Of a stretch of DNA of 64,000 nt, positions 16,828 to 26,291 are shown piece by piece; the first letter of the stretch is position 1, and every line of letters begins with the position of its first letter. The notes under the pieces were generated by a model, which saw only the letters and a program-made list of their open reading frames with translations, did not search any database and had not been told where the DNA came from. Made by a program: the position numbers and the translations under genes. Origin of the DNA: Pseudomonas sp. PH1b (GTDB taxonomy: Bacteria > Pseudomonadota > Gammaproteobacteria > Pseudomonadales > Pseudomonadaceae). The stretch lies in assembly GCF_000633395.1 (NCBI RefSeq), contig NZ_AYMU01000002.1, positions 248,001 through 312,000 of the forward strand, given 5' to 3'.

Positions 16828-18170
16828 TTCGATCGCTGCGCCTGCGGTTGATGCTGGCGGCCACCACGCTGGCGGTGCTGTTCATGCTGGCATTGCTGCC
16901 GGCCATGCAGGGGGCGTTCAGCCTGGCGCTGCAGGACTCCATCGAACAGCGCCTGGCCTCCGACGTCACCACCCTGATTTCGGCGGCGCGGATCGAGAAC
17001 AACCGTTTGCAGATGCCGGCGCAGTTGCCGGACGAGCGTTTCAATCTCGCCGACAGCCGGCTGCTGGGCTATATCTACGACCGCGAAGGGCACCTGGTCT
17101 GGCGCTCCCGGGCGACCCAGGAAGAGAACATCAACTACCGCCCACGTTACGACGGGCGCGGTAACGAGTTCGCCAGGATCCGTGAAGCCAATGGCCAGGA
17201 GTTCTTCGTCTACGACGTCGAGATCAAGCTGCTGGGGGGCAAGAATGCGGCCTTCAGCATCGTGGCGCTGCAACCGGTGCGCGAATACCAGCAAACCCTG
17301 GAAGGGGTCAGGGAAAACCTCTACCTGGGTTTTGGCGCGGCGTTGCTGGTGCTGCTGGCGCTGCTCTGGCTGGGGCTGACCTGGGGCCTGCAGGCCCTGC
17401 GCCGCTTGAGTCAGGAGCTGGACCAGATCGAGAGCGGCACGCGCCAGAGCTTGAGCGAGGAGCATCCGCGGGAATTGCTGCGCCTGACCGGTTCGTTGAA
17501 CCGCCTGCTGCAAAGCGAGCGTGAGCAACGCAGCCGCTACCGCGACTCCCTGGATGACCTGGCCCACAGCCTGAAAACCCCGTTGACGGTGTTGCAGGGG
17601 GTGAGTGAAGACATGGCGCAACGGCCCCAGGATCGCGAGCAGGCCTGGGTCCTGCAGGCGCAGATCGAGCGCATGAGCCAGCAGATCAGCTACCAGCTAC
17701 AGCGTGCCAGCTTGCGCAAGAGCGGCCTGGTCCGCCACCAGGTGCGCCTGCGGCCGGTGCTGCAAAGCCTGTGCGACACTCTGGACAAGGTCTACCGCGA
17801 CAAGCAGGTACGGGTGTCGTTCGATTTGCCCGAACGCTGCTATTTGCCGATCGAGCATGGAGCCCTGCTGGAGCTGCTCGGCAACCTGCTGGAGAACGCC
17901 TACCGTCTGTGCCTGAGCTCGGTGCGCATCAGCGTGCGCGAGACGCTGGATGGCGCGGAGCTGTGCGTGGAAGACGATGGGCCTGGCGTGCCGCCGGATC
18001 AGCGGGCGCGGATCCTCCAGCGCGGCGAGCGTCTGGATCGCCAGCACCCGGGCCAAGGCATTGGCCTGGCCGTGGTCAAGGACATCATCGAGAGTTACGG
18101 CGCGCAACTGACCCTGGGCGATTCGGCCCTGGGCGGCGCGGCTTTCCGGATTCACTTCCCAGCGTTGTAA
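16824..18170 (+). CDS. phoQ: PhoQ sensor histidine kinase
   Basis: Start ATG 16824 overlaps phoP by four bases. The 448 residues contain an N-terminal membrane helix (LMLAATTLAVLFMLALL), a periplasmic PhoQ sensor (about 35-170), a second helix (LYLGFGAALLVLLALLWLGL) and a HAMP-like linker. The kinase core carries the phosphohistidine in DDLAHSLKTPLTVLQG, with NLLENAYRLC, DDGPGVPP and GQGIGLAVVKDI boxes. It converges on an AraC-type gene with only three bases between the stops. Confidence 0.94.
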   Translation: MIRSLRLRLMLAATTLAVLFMLALLPAMQGAFSLALQDSIEQRLASDVTTLISAARIENNRLQMPAQLPDERFNLADSRLLGYIYDREGHLVWRSRATQEENINYRPRYDGRGNEFARIREANGQEFFVYDVEIKLLGGKNAAFSIVALQPVREYQQTLEGVRENLYLGFGAALLVLLALLWLGLTWGLQALRRLSQELDQIESGTRQSLSEEHPRELLRLTGSLNRLLQSEREQRSRYRDSLDDLAHSLKTPLTVLQGVSEDMAQRPQDREQAWVLQAQIERMSQQISYQLQRASLRKSGLVRHQVRLRPVLQSLCDTLDKVYRDKQVRVSFDLPERCYLPIEHGALLELLGNLLENAYRLCLSSVRISVRETLDGAELCVEDDGPGVPPDQRARILQRGERLDRQHPGQGIGLAVVKDIIESYGAQLTLGDSALGGAAFRIHFPAL

Positions 18171-18173
18171 ACC

Positions 18174-19172
18174 TCACTGTTCCTGGGCGCGGTAGGCGCC
18201 CGGGGTCAGGCCGGTCCACTTCTTGAAGGCCCGATGAAAGGCCGAAGGCTCGGAAAATCCCAGTTGCTCGGCGATCTGTTGCAAGGACAGGTCGGCGCGG
18301 CCCAGGTGGTAGATGGCAATGTCGCGGCGCAGCTCATCCTTGAGTTGCTGAAAGCTCGAACCCTCCTCCCGCAAATGTCGACGCAGCGTCTGCGGGCTGA
18401 CGTGCAGGTGCTGGGCAACGCTTTCCAGGTCGGGCCAGCGCTCACGGTCCCGGCTGAGCAGGCGCCGTAGCTGGCTGCTGAGGCTCTCGCCCTCGTCCGG
18501 ACGGGACAGCAGGTCGGCGGGTGAGCGCTCCAGGAAGTGCTTGAGGGTGCGTTCATCCTGCAGCAGCGGCATGTTCAGGTAGCGGCTGTGGAACAGCAGG
18601 CTGCTGCGGGTTTGCGCGAACTGCAGCGGGCAGGGGAAGAGCAGGTCATATTCCGCACCGTGCTCGGGCTTCGGGTAGCTGAAACAAGCCTGTTCCAGGC
18701 GAATGCGCTGGCCGATCAGCCAACTGCCCAGGCGATGCCAGATCACCAGCAGGCTTTCGCTGAGGAAGTGTTCGGGGTCCCATAGCTCGGAATCATCCAG
18801 GCTCAGGCGGGCCATTTCTCCCTCTCGCGTTAGACTCAGGCGCGGGGCTTGCGCAAACAAGCTATAAAATAATAAGCCTCGATTGAGCGCTTTTTCCAAG
18901 GTGCGGCAATGGATCAGAGCGTGACACATCATGGCGAAGGTCCCGCGCTTGCTGGGGCCCTGGCCGAAGCCCAGGTACTCATCGTCCAGCTCCAGCCACA
19001 GTTGCTGCAGCAGGAGGGTGAATTGCTCGGGGGCGATGCGGGCTTTGGGCTGGCTCAGCAGCTCGGGGCTGATGCCCAGCGTTTGCAGCAGCGGCCGGTA
19101 GTCGTAGCCGCGCCGACGTGCTCCGCCCAGGGCGGCACGGGCAAAGTGGCTGGCGATGGTGCGTTCGCGCAT
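18174..19172 (-). CDS. AraC-family transcriptional regulator
   Basis: About 332 residues from ATG 19172 (MRERTIASHF); ATG 19190 is an alternative start. The N-terminal ligand-binding domain is of the type found in OruR/ArgR-like AraC proteins (LLQTLGISPELLSQPKARI, YSLFAQAPRLSLTREGE). The C-terminal domain has two helix-turn-helix units (VAQHLHVSPQTLRRHLREEG and IAEQLGFSEPSAFHRAFKKW) with TGLTPGAYR. It is divergent from dctA, as PA1182 is from PA1183 in P. aeruginosa. Whether it controls dctA is not shown, since dctA has a sigma-54 promoter. Ligand unknown. Confidence 0.85.
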   Translation of the reverse strand: MRERTIASHFARAALGGARRRGYDYRPLLQTLGISPELLSQPKARIAPEQFTLLLQQLWLELDDEYLGFGQGPSKRGTFAMMCHALIHCRTLEKALNRGLLFYSLFAQAPRLSLTREGEMARLSLDDSELWDPEHFLSESLLVIWHRLGSWLIGQRIRLEQACFSYPKPEHGAEYDLLFPCPLQFAQTRSSLLFHSRYLNMPLLQDERTLKHFLERSPADLLSRPDEGESLSSQLRRLLSRDRERWPDLESVAQHLHVSPQTLRRHLREEGSSFQQLKDELRRDIAIYHLGRADLSLQQIAEQLGFSEPSAFHRAFKKWTGLTPGAYRAQEQ

Positions 19173-19229
19173 GCAGGCTGATCCGTCCATTGAAGGGCGG
19201 ATGTTAGTCAGCCCCCAGGATGGGGGCAA

Positions 19230-19284
19230 GGCGGATATCCGCCAAATTGTAGGACGAGACTCGGTGAAAGGGCGGAAATCCGCC
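19230..19284. promoter_or_regulatory. Paired palindromes, likely enhancer sites for DctD-type activator
   Basis: GGCGGATATCCGCC (19230-19243) is a perfect palindrome. GGCGGAAATCCGCC (19271-19284) differs by one base. Their centres are 41 bases apart, near four helical turns. They lie about 80-135 bases upstream of the dctA sigma-54 promoter, the right place for a sigma-54 activator such as DctD. They also lie upstream of the divergent AraC gene. Confidence 0.7.
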
Positions 19285-19362
19285 AGGTGCACCGTGCGCA
19301 ACGGAAGCAAAGATCAGCTCGGGACCCTGATGTCTAAAGGCCTGTAGGGCATTTCGACAAGG

Positions 19363-19378
19363 TGGCACGGGCTTTGCG
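19363..19378 (+). promoter_or_regulatory. Sigma-54 promoter of dctA
   Basis: TGGCACGGGCTTTGCG fits TGGCACG-N4-TTGC, with GG at 19364-19365 and GC at 19376-19377. The predicted start near 19389 gives a leader of about 117 bases. Confidence 0.88.
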
Positions 19379-19505
19379 ATAGAGCCGGAAGATCTGCCAG
19401 CACGCAGCTCGACACAACAAATCCCTCCAGCGCAGGAGGGTTCGCACTTTAGGCACCGCATGCATCGACGGAACTTGCATGCCGGGGCTCTTGAGGAACT
19501 TTGCA

Positions 19506-20837
19506 ATGACGACTCGTCAGCCACTGTACAAATCCCTGTATTTCCAGGTGATCGTTGCCATCACCATCGGCATTCTGCTCGGGCACTTCTACCCGCAGAC
19601 CGGTGTGGCCCTGAAGCCTCTGGGTGACGGGTTCATCAAACTGATCAAGATGGTGATTGCCCCGATCATCTTCTGCACCGTGGTCAGCGGCATCGCCGGC
19701 ATGCAGAACATGAAGTCGGTGGGCAAGACCGGCGGTTACGCGTTGCTGTACTTCGAAATCGTTTCGACCATTGCCCTGCTGATCGGCCTGGTGGTCGTCA
19801 ACGTGGTGCAGCCGGGCGCCGGCATGCACATCGACGCCTCGACCCTCGACGCTTCCAAAGTCGCCGCCTACGTGACCGCGGGCAATGACCAGAGCATCGT
19901 CGGCTTCATCCTCAACATCATCCCGTCGACCATCGTCGGTGCCTTCGCCAACGGCGATATCCTGCAAGTGCTGATGTTCTCGGTGATCTTCGGCTTCGCC
20001 CTGCATCGCCTGGGCGCCTACGGCAAGCCGGTGCTGGATTTCATCGATCGCTTCGCCCACGTGATGTTCAACATCATCAACATGATCATGAAGCTGGCGC
20101 CCCTGGGTGCGCTGGGTGCCATGGCGTTCACCATCGGTGCCTACGGTGTGGGCTCCCTGGTGCAACTGGGCCAGTTGATGATCTGCTTCTATATCACCTG
20201 CGTGGTGTTCGTCCTGGTGGTCCTGGGCGCCATCTGCCGCGCCCACGGCTTCAGCGTGATCAAGCTGATCCGCTACATTCGTGAAGAGCTGCTGATCGTG
20301 CTGGGAACCTCTTCCTCGGAATCGGCCCTGCCACGCATGCTGATCAAGATGGAGCGCCTGGGCGCGAAGAAGTCGGTGGTCGGTCTGGTGATCCCAACCG
20401 GCTATTCCTTCAACCTCGACGGCACCTCGATCTACCTGACCATGGCCGCGGTATTCATCGCCCAGGCCACTGACACCCACATGGACATCACCCACCAGAT
20501 CACCCTGCTGCTGGTGTTGCTGCTGTCCTCCAAGGGCGCCGCTGGCGTGACCGGCAGTGGTTTCATCGTTCTGGCCGCCACCCTGTCGGCCGTGGGGCAC
20601 TTGCCGGTGGCTGGCCTGGCGCTGATCCTGGGTATCGACCGCTTCATGTCCGAAGCCCGCGCCCTGACCAACCTGGTGGGCAATGCCGTGGCCACCGTAG
20701 TGGTCGCCAAGTGGGTCAAGGAGCTGGATGAAGACAAGCTGCAGGCCGAATTGGCTTCCGGCGGTCGGCCGATTACCGACACCCGTGAGACCGATGACCT
20801 GGGCGTGGCCGAAGGCCCGGCGCCGAGCATCAAGTAA
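19506..20837 (+). CDS. dctA: DctA C4-dicarboxylate/proton symporter
   Basis: Start ATG 19506 ([11 protein letters not shown]) with GAGGAACTTTGCA upstream; 443 residues. A DAACS-family transporter with about eight membrane helices and two re-entrant loops. Signature motifs are [25 protein letters not shown] and [14 protein letters not shown], which carry the substrate and cation sites. It imports succinate, fumarate and malate across the inner membrane. Sigma-54 control implies a DctB/DctD two-component system elsewhere. A strong terminator follows. Confidence 0.95.
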   Translation: MTTRQPLYKSLYFQVIVAITIGILLGHFYPQTGVALKPLGDGFIKLIKMVIAPIIFCTVVSGIAGMQNMKSVGKTGGYALLYFEIVSTIALLIGLVVVNVVQPGAGMHIDASTLDASKVAAYVTAGNDQSIVGFILNIIPSTIVGAFANGDILQVLMFSVIFGFALHRLGAYGKPVLDFIDRFAHVMFNIINMIMKLAPLGALGAMAFTIGAYGVGSLVQLGQLMICFYITCVVFVLVVLGAICRAHGFSVIKLIRYIREELLIVLGTSSSESALPRMLIKMERLGAKKSVVGLVIPTGYSFNLDGTSIYLTMAAVFIAQATDTHMDITHQITLLLVLLLSSKGAAGVTGSGFIVLAATLSAVGHLPVAGLALILGIDRFMSEARALTNLVGNAVATVVVAKWVKELDEDKLQAELASGGRPITDTRETDDLGVAEGPAPSIK

Positions 20838-20853
20838 GCCCTGCTGATGATAG

Positions 20854-20877
20854 AAAACCCGCCTCGGCGGGTTTTTT
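20854..20877 (+). terminator. Terminator after dctA
   Basis: AAAACCCGCC-TC-GGCGGGTTTTTT, a perfect stem plus T-tract, 16 bases after the dctA stop. Confidence 0.93.
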
Positions 20878-20988
20878 ATTGCCTGGCAATTGAGCGCAAC
20901 GGTCAGTCCGGCTGACCGTTGTGGTAATTGTTGGGGCGGTTGCGCCTGCCTACTCTGTGGGCAGTCGATCAAGAGCAGAGGAGGGCAT

Positions 20989-22170
20989 ATGCAAGGGCCA
21001 TTGGCGTCACTCAAGGTACTGGATTTCTCTACCCTGTTGCCGGGGCCGTTCGCCTCGTTGCTGCTGGCCGACATGGGCGCGGAGGTGCTGCGCATCGAGT
21101 CGCCGACCCGTATGGACCTGGTACGGGTACTGCCGCCCCACGATGCCGGGGTTTCCGCCAGTCACGCCTACCTCAATCGCAACAAGCGCAGCCTGGCCCT
21201 GGACCTCAAGCGGCCCGAGGCGCTGGAGGTGGTCCGGCAGTTGGTGCGCGAGCATGACATTGTCCTCGAACAGTTCCGCCCGGGGGTGATGGAGCGCCTG
21301 GGGCTGGGGTATGAAGCCTTGAAGGCGATCAACCCCCGACTGATCTACGTCTCCATTACCGGCTATGGCCAGACCGGTCCCTACCGCGATCGTGCCGGGC
21401 ATGACATCAACTACCTGGCCCTGGCCGGGTTGGCCAGCCAGACCGGGCGCCGTGACCAGGGGCCGTTGCCCCTGGGGATTCAGGCGGCGGATATCGCCGG
21501 GGGCTCCCTGCACGGGGTGATCGGCCTGCTGGCGGCAGTCATCGCTCGCCAGCACAGTGGTCAGGGCCAGCACCTGGATGTGAGCATGACCGACTGTGCG
21601 TTCAGTCTGAATGCCATGGCCGGCGCCGGTTACCTGGCGTGTGGAGTGGAACCGGAGATGGAGCAGCAAATGCTCAACGGTGGCAGCTTCTATGACTACT
21701 ACCGCAGCCGCGATGGCCGCTGGTTATCCGTGGGCAGCCTGGAGCCGGTGTTCATGCAGCAGTTGTGTCAGGCCCTGGGGCGGCCGGAGCTGGCAGCCCA
21801 GGGCCTGTCCCCTCGTCCCGAGCAGCAACAGGCTCTCAAGCACGCCTTGCAGATGGAGTTCGAAAAACACGACTTTGCCGAGCTCTGCCAGTTGTTCGCC
21901 GGGTTGGATGCCTGTGTCGAGCCGGTCCTGAGCCTGGCCGAGGCGGTGGATCATCCTCAGTTACAGGCCCGTCAACTGGTCAGCCAGGTGCCCCGTGATG
22001 ACGGCAGCCTGCAGGCACAGATCGCCTGCCCGTTGAAGTTCTCCGCAGGTTTGCCTGCGCCTCGGCATATTGGCGCCCGGCTGGGGGCGCACTCCGACCA
22101 GGTGCTCGCCGAGCTGGGCTACAGCCCGCAGAGTATCGAGGCGCTAAGGCGCAACGGGGTCGTTGGCTAA
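20989..22170 (+). CDS. CaiB/BaiF-family (class III) CoA-transferase or racemase
   Basis: ATG 20989 follows GAGGAGGGCAT. The 393 residues show the family N-terminus (LKVLDFSTLLPGPFASLLLADMG), VSITGYGQTGPYRDRAGHDI and the candidate catalytic Asp in QAADIAGG (residue 168). Family members move CoA between carboxylic acids or racemise 2-methylacyl-CoA esters. The sequence resembles the alpha-methylacyl-CoA racemase branch, but I cannot name the substrate. It is a single gene between the dctA terminator and the convergent sprT. Confidence 0.82.
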   Translation: MQGPLASLKVLDFSTLLPGPFASLLLADMGAEVLRIESPTRMDLVRVLPPHDAGVSASHAYLNRNKRSLALDLKRPEALEVVRQLVREHDIVLEQFRPGVMERLGLGYEALKAINPRLIYVSITGYGQTGPYRDRAGHDINYLALAGLASQTGRRDQGPLPLGIQAADIAGGSLHGVIGLLAAVIARQHSGQGQHLDVSMTDCAFSLNAMAGAGYLACGVEPEMEQQMLNGGSFYDYYRSRDGRWLSVGSLEPVFMQQLCQALGRPELAAQGLSPRPEQQQALKHALQMEFEKHDFAELCQLFAGLDACVEPVLSLAEAVDHPQLQARQLVSQVPRDDGSLQAQIACPLKFSAGLPAPRHIGARLGAHSDQVLAELGYSPQSIEALRRNGVVG

Positions 22171-22212
22171 CTCAAATGCCGCCTCGGCGTCCCGATGAGG
22201 CCTGGCCTCGGG

Positions 22213-22707
22213 TCACTCGATCCGGGTTTCCCCGCTGTAGACCAGGGTGTGCCGACAGCGTCGGCACAGGTAGCGGCGCCCCTGGGCCACCAGCTTGTGG
22301 CGCTGCGCCGAGAAGGGGAAGTCGCTGTCGGCACAGGGGCAGCGGTAAATGTAGCGAGTCACGCTGCGCCGCTTGATTTCATAGGTGTGGCAGCGATTGG
22401 GCGGCAGTTCATACACCCCGCGCATGATCAGCTGCCATTCCTCGCCATGGGGCTGAATACGTTCGCCGAACAGTTGGTGGGCGATCAGGTGCGCGACTTC
22501 ATGGGCCACGGTCTGCTTGAGAAAGTCCTCGGTGTTCTCCCGGTACAGCTGCGGATTGAAGCGCAGCAGGTTTTCGTGCAGGTGAGCGACCCCGGCTTTC
22601 TGGCCGCGCAACTTGAGGCTGACCACCGGGCGTTTGAAAGGACGTTTGAAAAAGGATTCAGCGAGTAGGAAACAATCTTCGACGCGGGTATTGAGTTGCT
22701 CGGGCAT
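22213..22707 (-). CDS. sprT: SprT-family zinc metalloprotease-like protein
   Basis: Start ATG 22707 (MPEQLNTRVED), 164 residues, preceded by GGAGAG. The zinc-site motif HEVAHLIAH fits HExxH, and a C-terminal zinc ribbon is formed by CPCAD and CRRCRH cysteines. The family resembles the protease domain of eukaryotic SPRTN, but the bacterial protein is poorly understood. The open frame extends 64 codons upstream without family character. A single gene on the minus strand, convergent with the CoA-transferase. Confidence 0.88.
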   Translation of the reverse strand: MPEQLNTRVEDCFLLAESFFKRPFKRPVVSLKLRGQKAGVAHLHENLLRFNPQLYRENTEDFLKQTVAHEVAHLIAHQLFGERIQPHGEEWQLIMRGVYELPPNRCHTYEIKRRSVTRYIYRCPCADSDFPFSAQRHKLVAQGRRYLCRRCRHTLVYSGETRIE

Positions 22708-22802
22708 GCTTAGCGGCTCTCCAGAGAGGGGGAGTATGCCGCAAACAGGGGGAATTCCGAATCGCCCAGGCGCCGAATGGTCATCTGGCGGGTACACATA
22801 AG

Positions 22803-22823
22803 AAGGCCGCCTTGCGGCGGCCT
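22803..22823 (-). terminator. Hairpin after the Yip1-family gene
   Basis: AGGCCGCC-GCAA-GGCGGCCT on the minus strand is an 8-bp stem with a tetraloop followed by TCTT. The T-tract is short, so termination may be partial. Confidence 0.7.
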
Positions 22824-22858
22824 GTGCTGGCAGACAGAGGATTATTATTGGTGCGGCG

Positions 22859-23461
22859 TCAGTTGGTGTACACGGGGCCGACGCCCAGGCCCCAGACAAT
22901 CACGGTGAAGGCCATGATCGCCACCAGTACCACCAGCCCTACCGCCAGGACTGAGCTGGAAAACAGGAATCCCTCGTCCGATGGGATGTTCATGAAGGTC
23001 GGCAACCCGACATAGAGCAGGTACACCGTGTAGCAGATGGCCGCCGTGCCGACGATCATCCCCAGCCACATGTGGGGATACAGCGCCGCCAGGCCGCCGA
23101 CGAACAGCGGTGTCGCGGTGTAGGTGGCGAAGGCCACGCAGCGTGACAGGCTCGGGTTGGCGTCATAGGTGCGGGCCATCCAGTGGATGAAGGCGCCCAT
23201 GACCGCCACGCCGCCGAGCATCGCCAGGTACGACATGATGGTCATCCACAGGGCGCTTTCCATGGTCAGCATCACCGGCGCGCGGCTGCCGATGACCCAG
23301 CCGACCTGGGTCGTGCCGATAAACGCCGAGATGGCGGGGATGGCCGCCAGGATCAGCGTGTGGGTTAGGTACATGTGGCTGATGCTTTCCTCGGCATCGC
23401 CACGGATGTCTCGCCATTCCTGATCGGGGTGGGTGAAGAGTCCTACGACATGATGAATCAT
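22859..23461 (-). CDS. Yip1-family inner-membrane protein
   Basis: Protein of 200 residues with about five hydrophobic helices (LTHTLILAAIPAISAFIG, TIMSYLAMLGGVAVMGAFI, VGGLAALYPHMWLG, AAICYTVYLLYVGLPTFM, VLAVGLVVLVAIMAFTVIVW). The YIP1 pattern is visible in the N-terminal FTHPDQEWRDIR and in YVGLPTFMNIP. It is like E. coli YohC. The role is unknown. It is monocistronic, divergent from ttcA, and ends at a hairpin. Confidence 0.8.
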   Translation of the reverse strand: MIHHVVGLFTHPDQEWRDIRGDAEESISHMYLTHTLILAAIPAISAFIGTTQVGWVIGSRAPVMLTMESALWMTIMSYLAMLGGVAVMGAFIHWMARTYDANPSLSRCVAFATYTATPLFVGGLAALYPHMWLGMIVGTAAICYTVYLLYVGLPTFMNIPSDEGFLFSSSVLAVGLVVLVAIMAFTVIVWGLGVGPVYTN

Positions 23462-23752
23462 GGTCAGTCACTCCTTTATTGTTGCCATCGCCCCCCAACG
23501 GAGCGCTTACAGCCAAGTGGCACAGTCAGTATAGGTCTATGTGCGCGTGCGATCTTATGTCGCAGTATAGGGAGGAGTTTTCCTCAGATGGGCGCACCTT
23601 TAGAGCAAATTGCGCTGTAAAGCCCCGGGTTAATCGCCGTCGCGTCTGTCATTGCACGCCTGGCGGACGGGGCTGGCGATGCTTTCGCGGGGCTGGGGTT
23701 TTTGCGTAAAATGTCCGGCTTTTCGTCACACACCTCGCGGATTTCAAGCGCC

Positions 23753-24577
23753 ATGGGCACTCTTACGGTCAACCAGAACAAACTGCAGAAACGCCTTCGC
23801 CGACTGGCGGGCGAAGCGGTCGCCGATTTCAACATGATCGAAGAGGGCGACAAGGTCATGGTCTGCCTGTCCGGCGGCAAGGACAGCTACACCATGCTCG
23901 ACGTGCTGCTGCACCTGCAGAAGGTGGCGCCGATCAAGTTCGAGATCGTCGCGGTGAACATGGACCAGAAGCAGCCGGGTTTTCCCGAGCATGTGCTGCC
24001 GGCCTATCTCAAGGAGCTGGGGATCGAGTACCACATCGTCGAGAAGGACACCTACTCGGTGGTCAAGGAGCTGATCCCGGAGGGCAAGACCACCTGTTCG
24101 CTGTGCTCGCGCCTGCGCCGCGGCACCTTGTACACCTTTGCCGACGAGATCGGCGCGACCAAGATGGCCCTCGGTCACCACCGCGACGACATCGTCGAGA
24201 CCTTCTTCCTCAACATGTTCTACAACGGCTCGCTCAAGGCCATGCCGCCCAAGCTGTTGGCCGATGACGGGCGCAACGTGGTGATCCGTCCCCTGGCCTA
24301 TTGCAGCGAGAAGGATATCCAGGCCTATTCCGACCTCAAGCAGTTCCCGATCATTCCCTGCAACCTCTGCGGCTCCCAGGAGAACCTGCAGCGCCAGGTG
24401 GTCAAGGAGATGCTTCAGGAGTGGGAGCGCAAGAGCCCCGGGCGTACCGAGAGCATCTTCCGTGGCCTGCAGAATGTCATCCCCTCGCAACTGGCGGACC
24501 GCAAGCTGTTCGACTTCACCCAGTTGCGTATCGATGAGAGCGCCGCATCACGTTTCGTCAATGTGCTGAATCTGTGA
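23753..24577 (+). CDS. ttcA: TtcA tRNA 2-thiocytidine(32) synthetase
   Basis: Start ATG 23753 ([15 protein letters not shown]), 274 residues; the frame opens 17 codons earlier. The PP-loop ATPase motif [13 protein letters not shown] and the two cysteine pairs CSLC and CNLC, which hold the iron-sulfur cluster, define TtcA. It thiolates cytidine 32 in several tRNAs. A TAAAAT element at 23707-23712 may be its -10. The gene stands alone, and 60 bases follow before the stop of the convergent glycosyltransferase gene. Confidence 0.95.
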   Translation: MGTLTVNQNKLQKRLRRLAGEAVADFNMIEEGDKVMVCLSGGKDSYTMLDVLLHLQKVAPIKFEIVAVNMDQKQPGFPEHVLPAYLKELGIEYHIVEKDTYSVVKELIPEGKTTCSLCSRLRRGTLYTFADEIGATKMALGHHRDDIVETFFLNMFYNGSLKAMPPKLLADDGRNVVIRPLAYCSEKDIQAYSDLKQFPIIPCNLCGSQENLQRQVVKEMLQEWERKSPGRTESIFRGLQNVIPSQLADRKLFDFTQLRIDESAASRFVNVLNL

Positions 24578-24637
24578 TGCGCACACGGCGGCTCAGGGTC
24601 GCCGCGCCGCTGTTTCAGCAGCGCAGCGGCGCAGCTT

Positions 24638-26173
24638 TCAGTCGCTCGGTGCCCGCGGGATAAAGGCCACGCTACCTTCTGCGGATTTCCTGGCCAGCCG
24701 TTCGCCGTTGGTCGGCGTGGTGCGGATCAGTTGATGATCGCTACCCAGATAGCCCAGCAGCAGCGGTTCATCCGGGGTCTGCTGCACGAAGATCAGGGTG
24801 CGCTGGGGATCCCAGTGCTGGCCGCTGGTCTTGTCCAGCCAGGCCATGAAGTCTGCGCTGCTGCCGGCTCTTGGAAAGTCCTGGGTTTGCGCCACGTAGT
24901 AGAACGGTGCGCCCTGATTCTGCAGGTACATCGGCAGCTTGTTGTCGACCTCGACCATCACCATCCGCCATTGATTCCAGGGGGCTATGCGGCTCGCCTC
25001 GGTCTTGACCTGTGCGCTGAATCCGATCACGCCTCCACCACCGTTGCTCCAGGGGTAGGCGACTCCCAACACCAGCAATAGCAACGCCGCAGCGCTGGCA
25101 AAGCCAATGGCCCAGCGTCGGTCGCGGCCCTTGCCGCTGTCGCGTTTGTGCTGCAGGTAGCGGTTCAGCCACCAGGCCCCCAACAGCTGGGCAAAGGGCA
25201 CCATGGGCAGTACGTAATAGCTGCGTCGGCTGCCGCTGGCGGTAAAGAACAGGAACAGCAAGGCCAGGGCCCAGACCAGCCAGCGCTCGTTGGGTTGCAA
25301 CTGGCGCCAGTGCCGAAGGGCCAGCCACAGGCCGAGGATCCAGCAGGGCGCCCAGGGCAAGGTATAGGCCGGCAGATAGATCAGGTAGGTGTAGATCGGT
25401 CCGACGTGGTCGAAGGGATCGAAGAAGCGTACGACGTTCTCGCGAAACACCAGGCTCAGGCCACTTTCACCGTAGGTTGGCGCGCCATACAGATGGGAAA
25501 GCACGAAAGGCACCATGTAGAACCCCGCGGCAATCACCAGCGCCAGGCACAGGCGCAGATTCAGATGGCGTTTCCAGCGCCCCTGGCTGACCAGGTGTGG
25601 CAGCAGGATCAACCCCGGCAGGACAAAACCGATCAGGCCCTTGAGCAGCGAGGTCGCGGCCAGCAGCAGGAAGAACACGCTGTAGCGTCCCAGGCGCGTG
25701 TCCTCGGGGCCGCGCCAGTACCACCACACCGCGGCCAGCACGCCGCAGACGGTCAGGATGTCGGCGGTGGCCACTCGGGCCCAGAACGCGAAGTAGAAGG
25801 TCGTGGCCAGCATCCAGCCGGCGATCAGCCCGGTGCCCTTGCGAAACAGCTGTTCACCGATCAGGTACACCAGCCAGATGCTCAACCACGCGGCGAGTAC
25901 CGACGACAGGCGCAGTGACCAGGGCCCCAGTCCGCCCATCAGCCAGGCGCAGGCGCTGATCAGCCAGTAGGACGGCAGGGGCTTGTCGTAGTAGGGGCTG
26001 CCCTTGAGGTAGGGATCGAAGTAGTCGCCGCTCTGCAGCATCTGCAGGACGATATTGGCCCAACGGGTTTCTGCTCCCCATAGCTCACGGGAGCCCAGGC
26101 CGAGCAACAGGATCAGGGCGGACACGCCAAGAAGCAGGGCCAGGGCCCTGCGCTCAGAATTGTGGCTCGTCAT
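24638..26173 (-). CDS. GT-C (family 39/PMT-like) membrane glycosyltransferase
   Basis: From ATG 26173 (MTSHNSERRAL) 511 residues with about eleven hydrophobic helices and a C-terminal periplasmic domain. The N-terminus follows the ArnT/PMT plan: hydrophobic helix, then SRELWGAETRWANIVLQM, then YYDKPLPSYWLISA. ArnT proteins have PDETR at this place, so the Asp is replaced by Ala while Glu-Thr-Arg is kept. The enzyme probably moves a sugar from undecaprenyl phosphate to a periplasmic acceptor. It is 118 bases downstream of the ArnT-like gene, on the same strand, and likely cotranscribed. Confidence 0.8.
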   Translation of the reverse strand: MTSHNSERRALALLLGVSALILLLGLGSRELWGAETRWANIVLQMLQSGDYFDPYLKGSPYYDKPLPSYWLISACAWLMGGLGPWSLRLSSVLAAWLSIWLVYLIGEQLFRKGTGLIAGWMLATTFYFAFWARVATADILTVCGVLAAVWWYWRGPEDTRLGRYSVFFLLLAATSLLKGLIGFVLPGLILLPHLVSQGRWKRHLNLRLCLALVIAAGFYMVPFVLSHLYGAPTYGESGLSLVFRENVVRFFDPFDHVGPIYTYLIYLPAYTLPWAPCWILGLWLALRHWRQLQPNERWLVWALALLFLFFTASGSRRSYYVLPMVPFAQLLGAWWLNRYLQHKRDSGKGRDRRWAIGFASAAALLLLVLGVAYPWSNGGGGVIGFSAQVKTEASRIAPWNQWRMVMVEVDNKLPMYLQNQGAPFYYVAQTQDFPRAGSSADFMAWLDKTSGQHWDPQRTLIFVQQTPDEPLLLGYLGSDHQLIRTTPTNGERLARKSAEGSVAFIPRAPSD

Positions 26174-26291
26174 GGTGGGGTTCCGGAAGACAAGGGTGCA
26201 AGAGTGGCGGGTTGTCGCCACTCGAAGGGTTGAGGAGTAGTGCCCGCCTCAATCGCAGTTGAGGCGGACGTTGCCGGCTGTGCTGCTCAGG

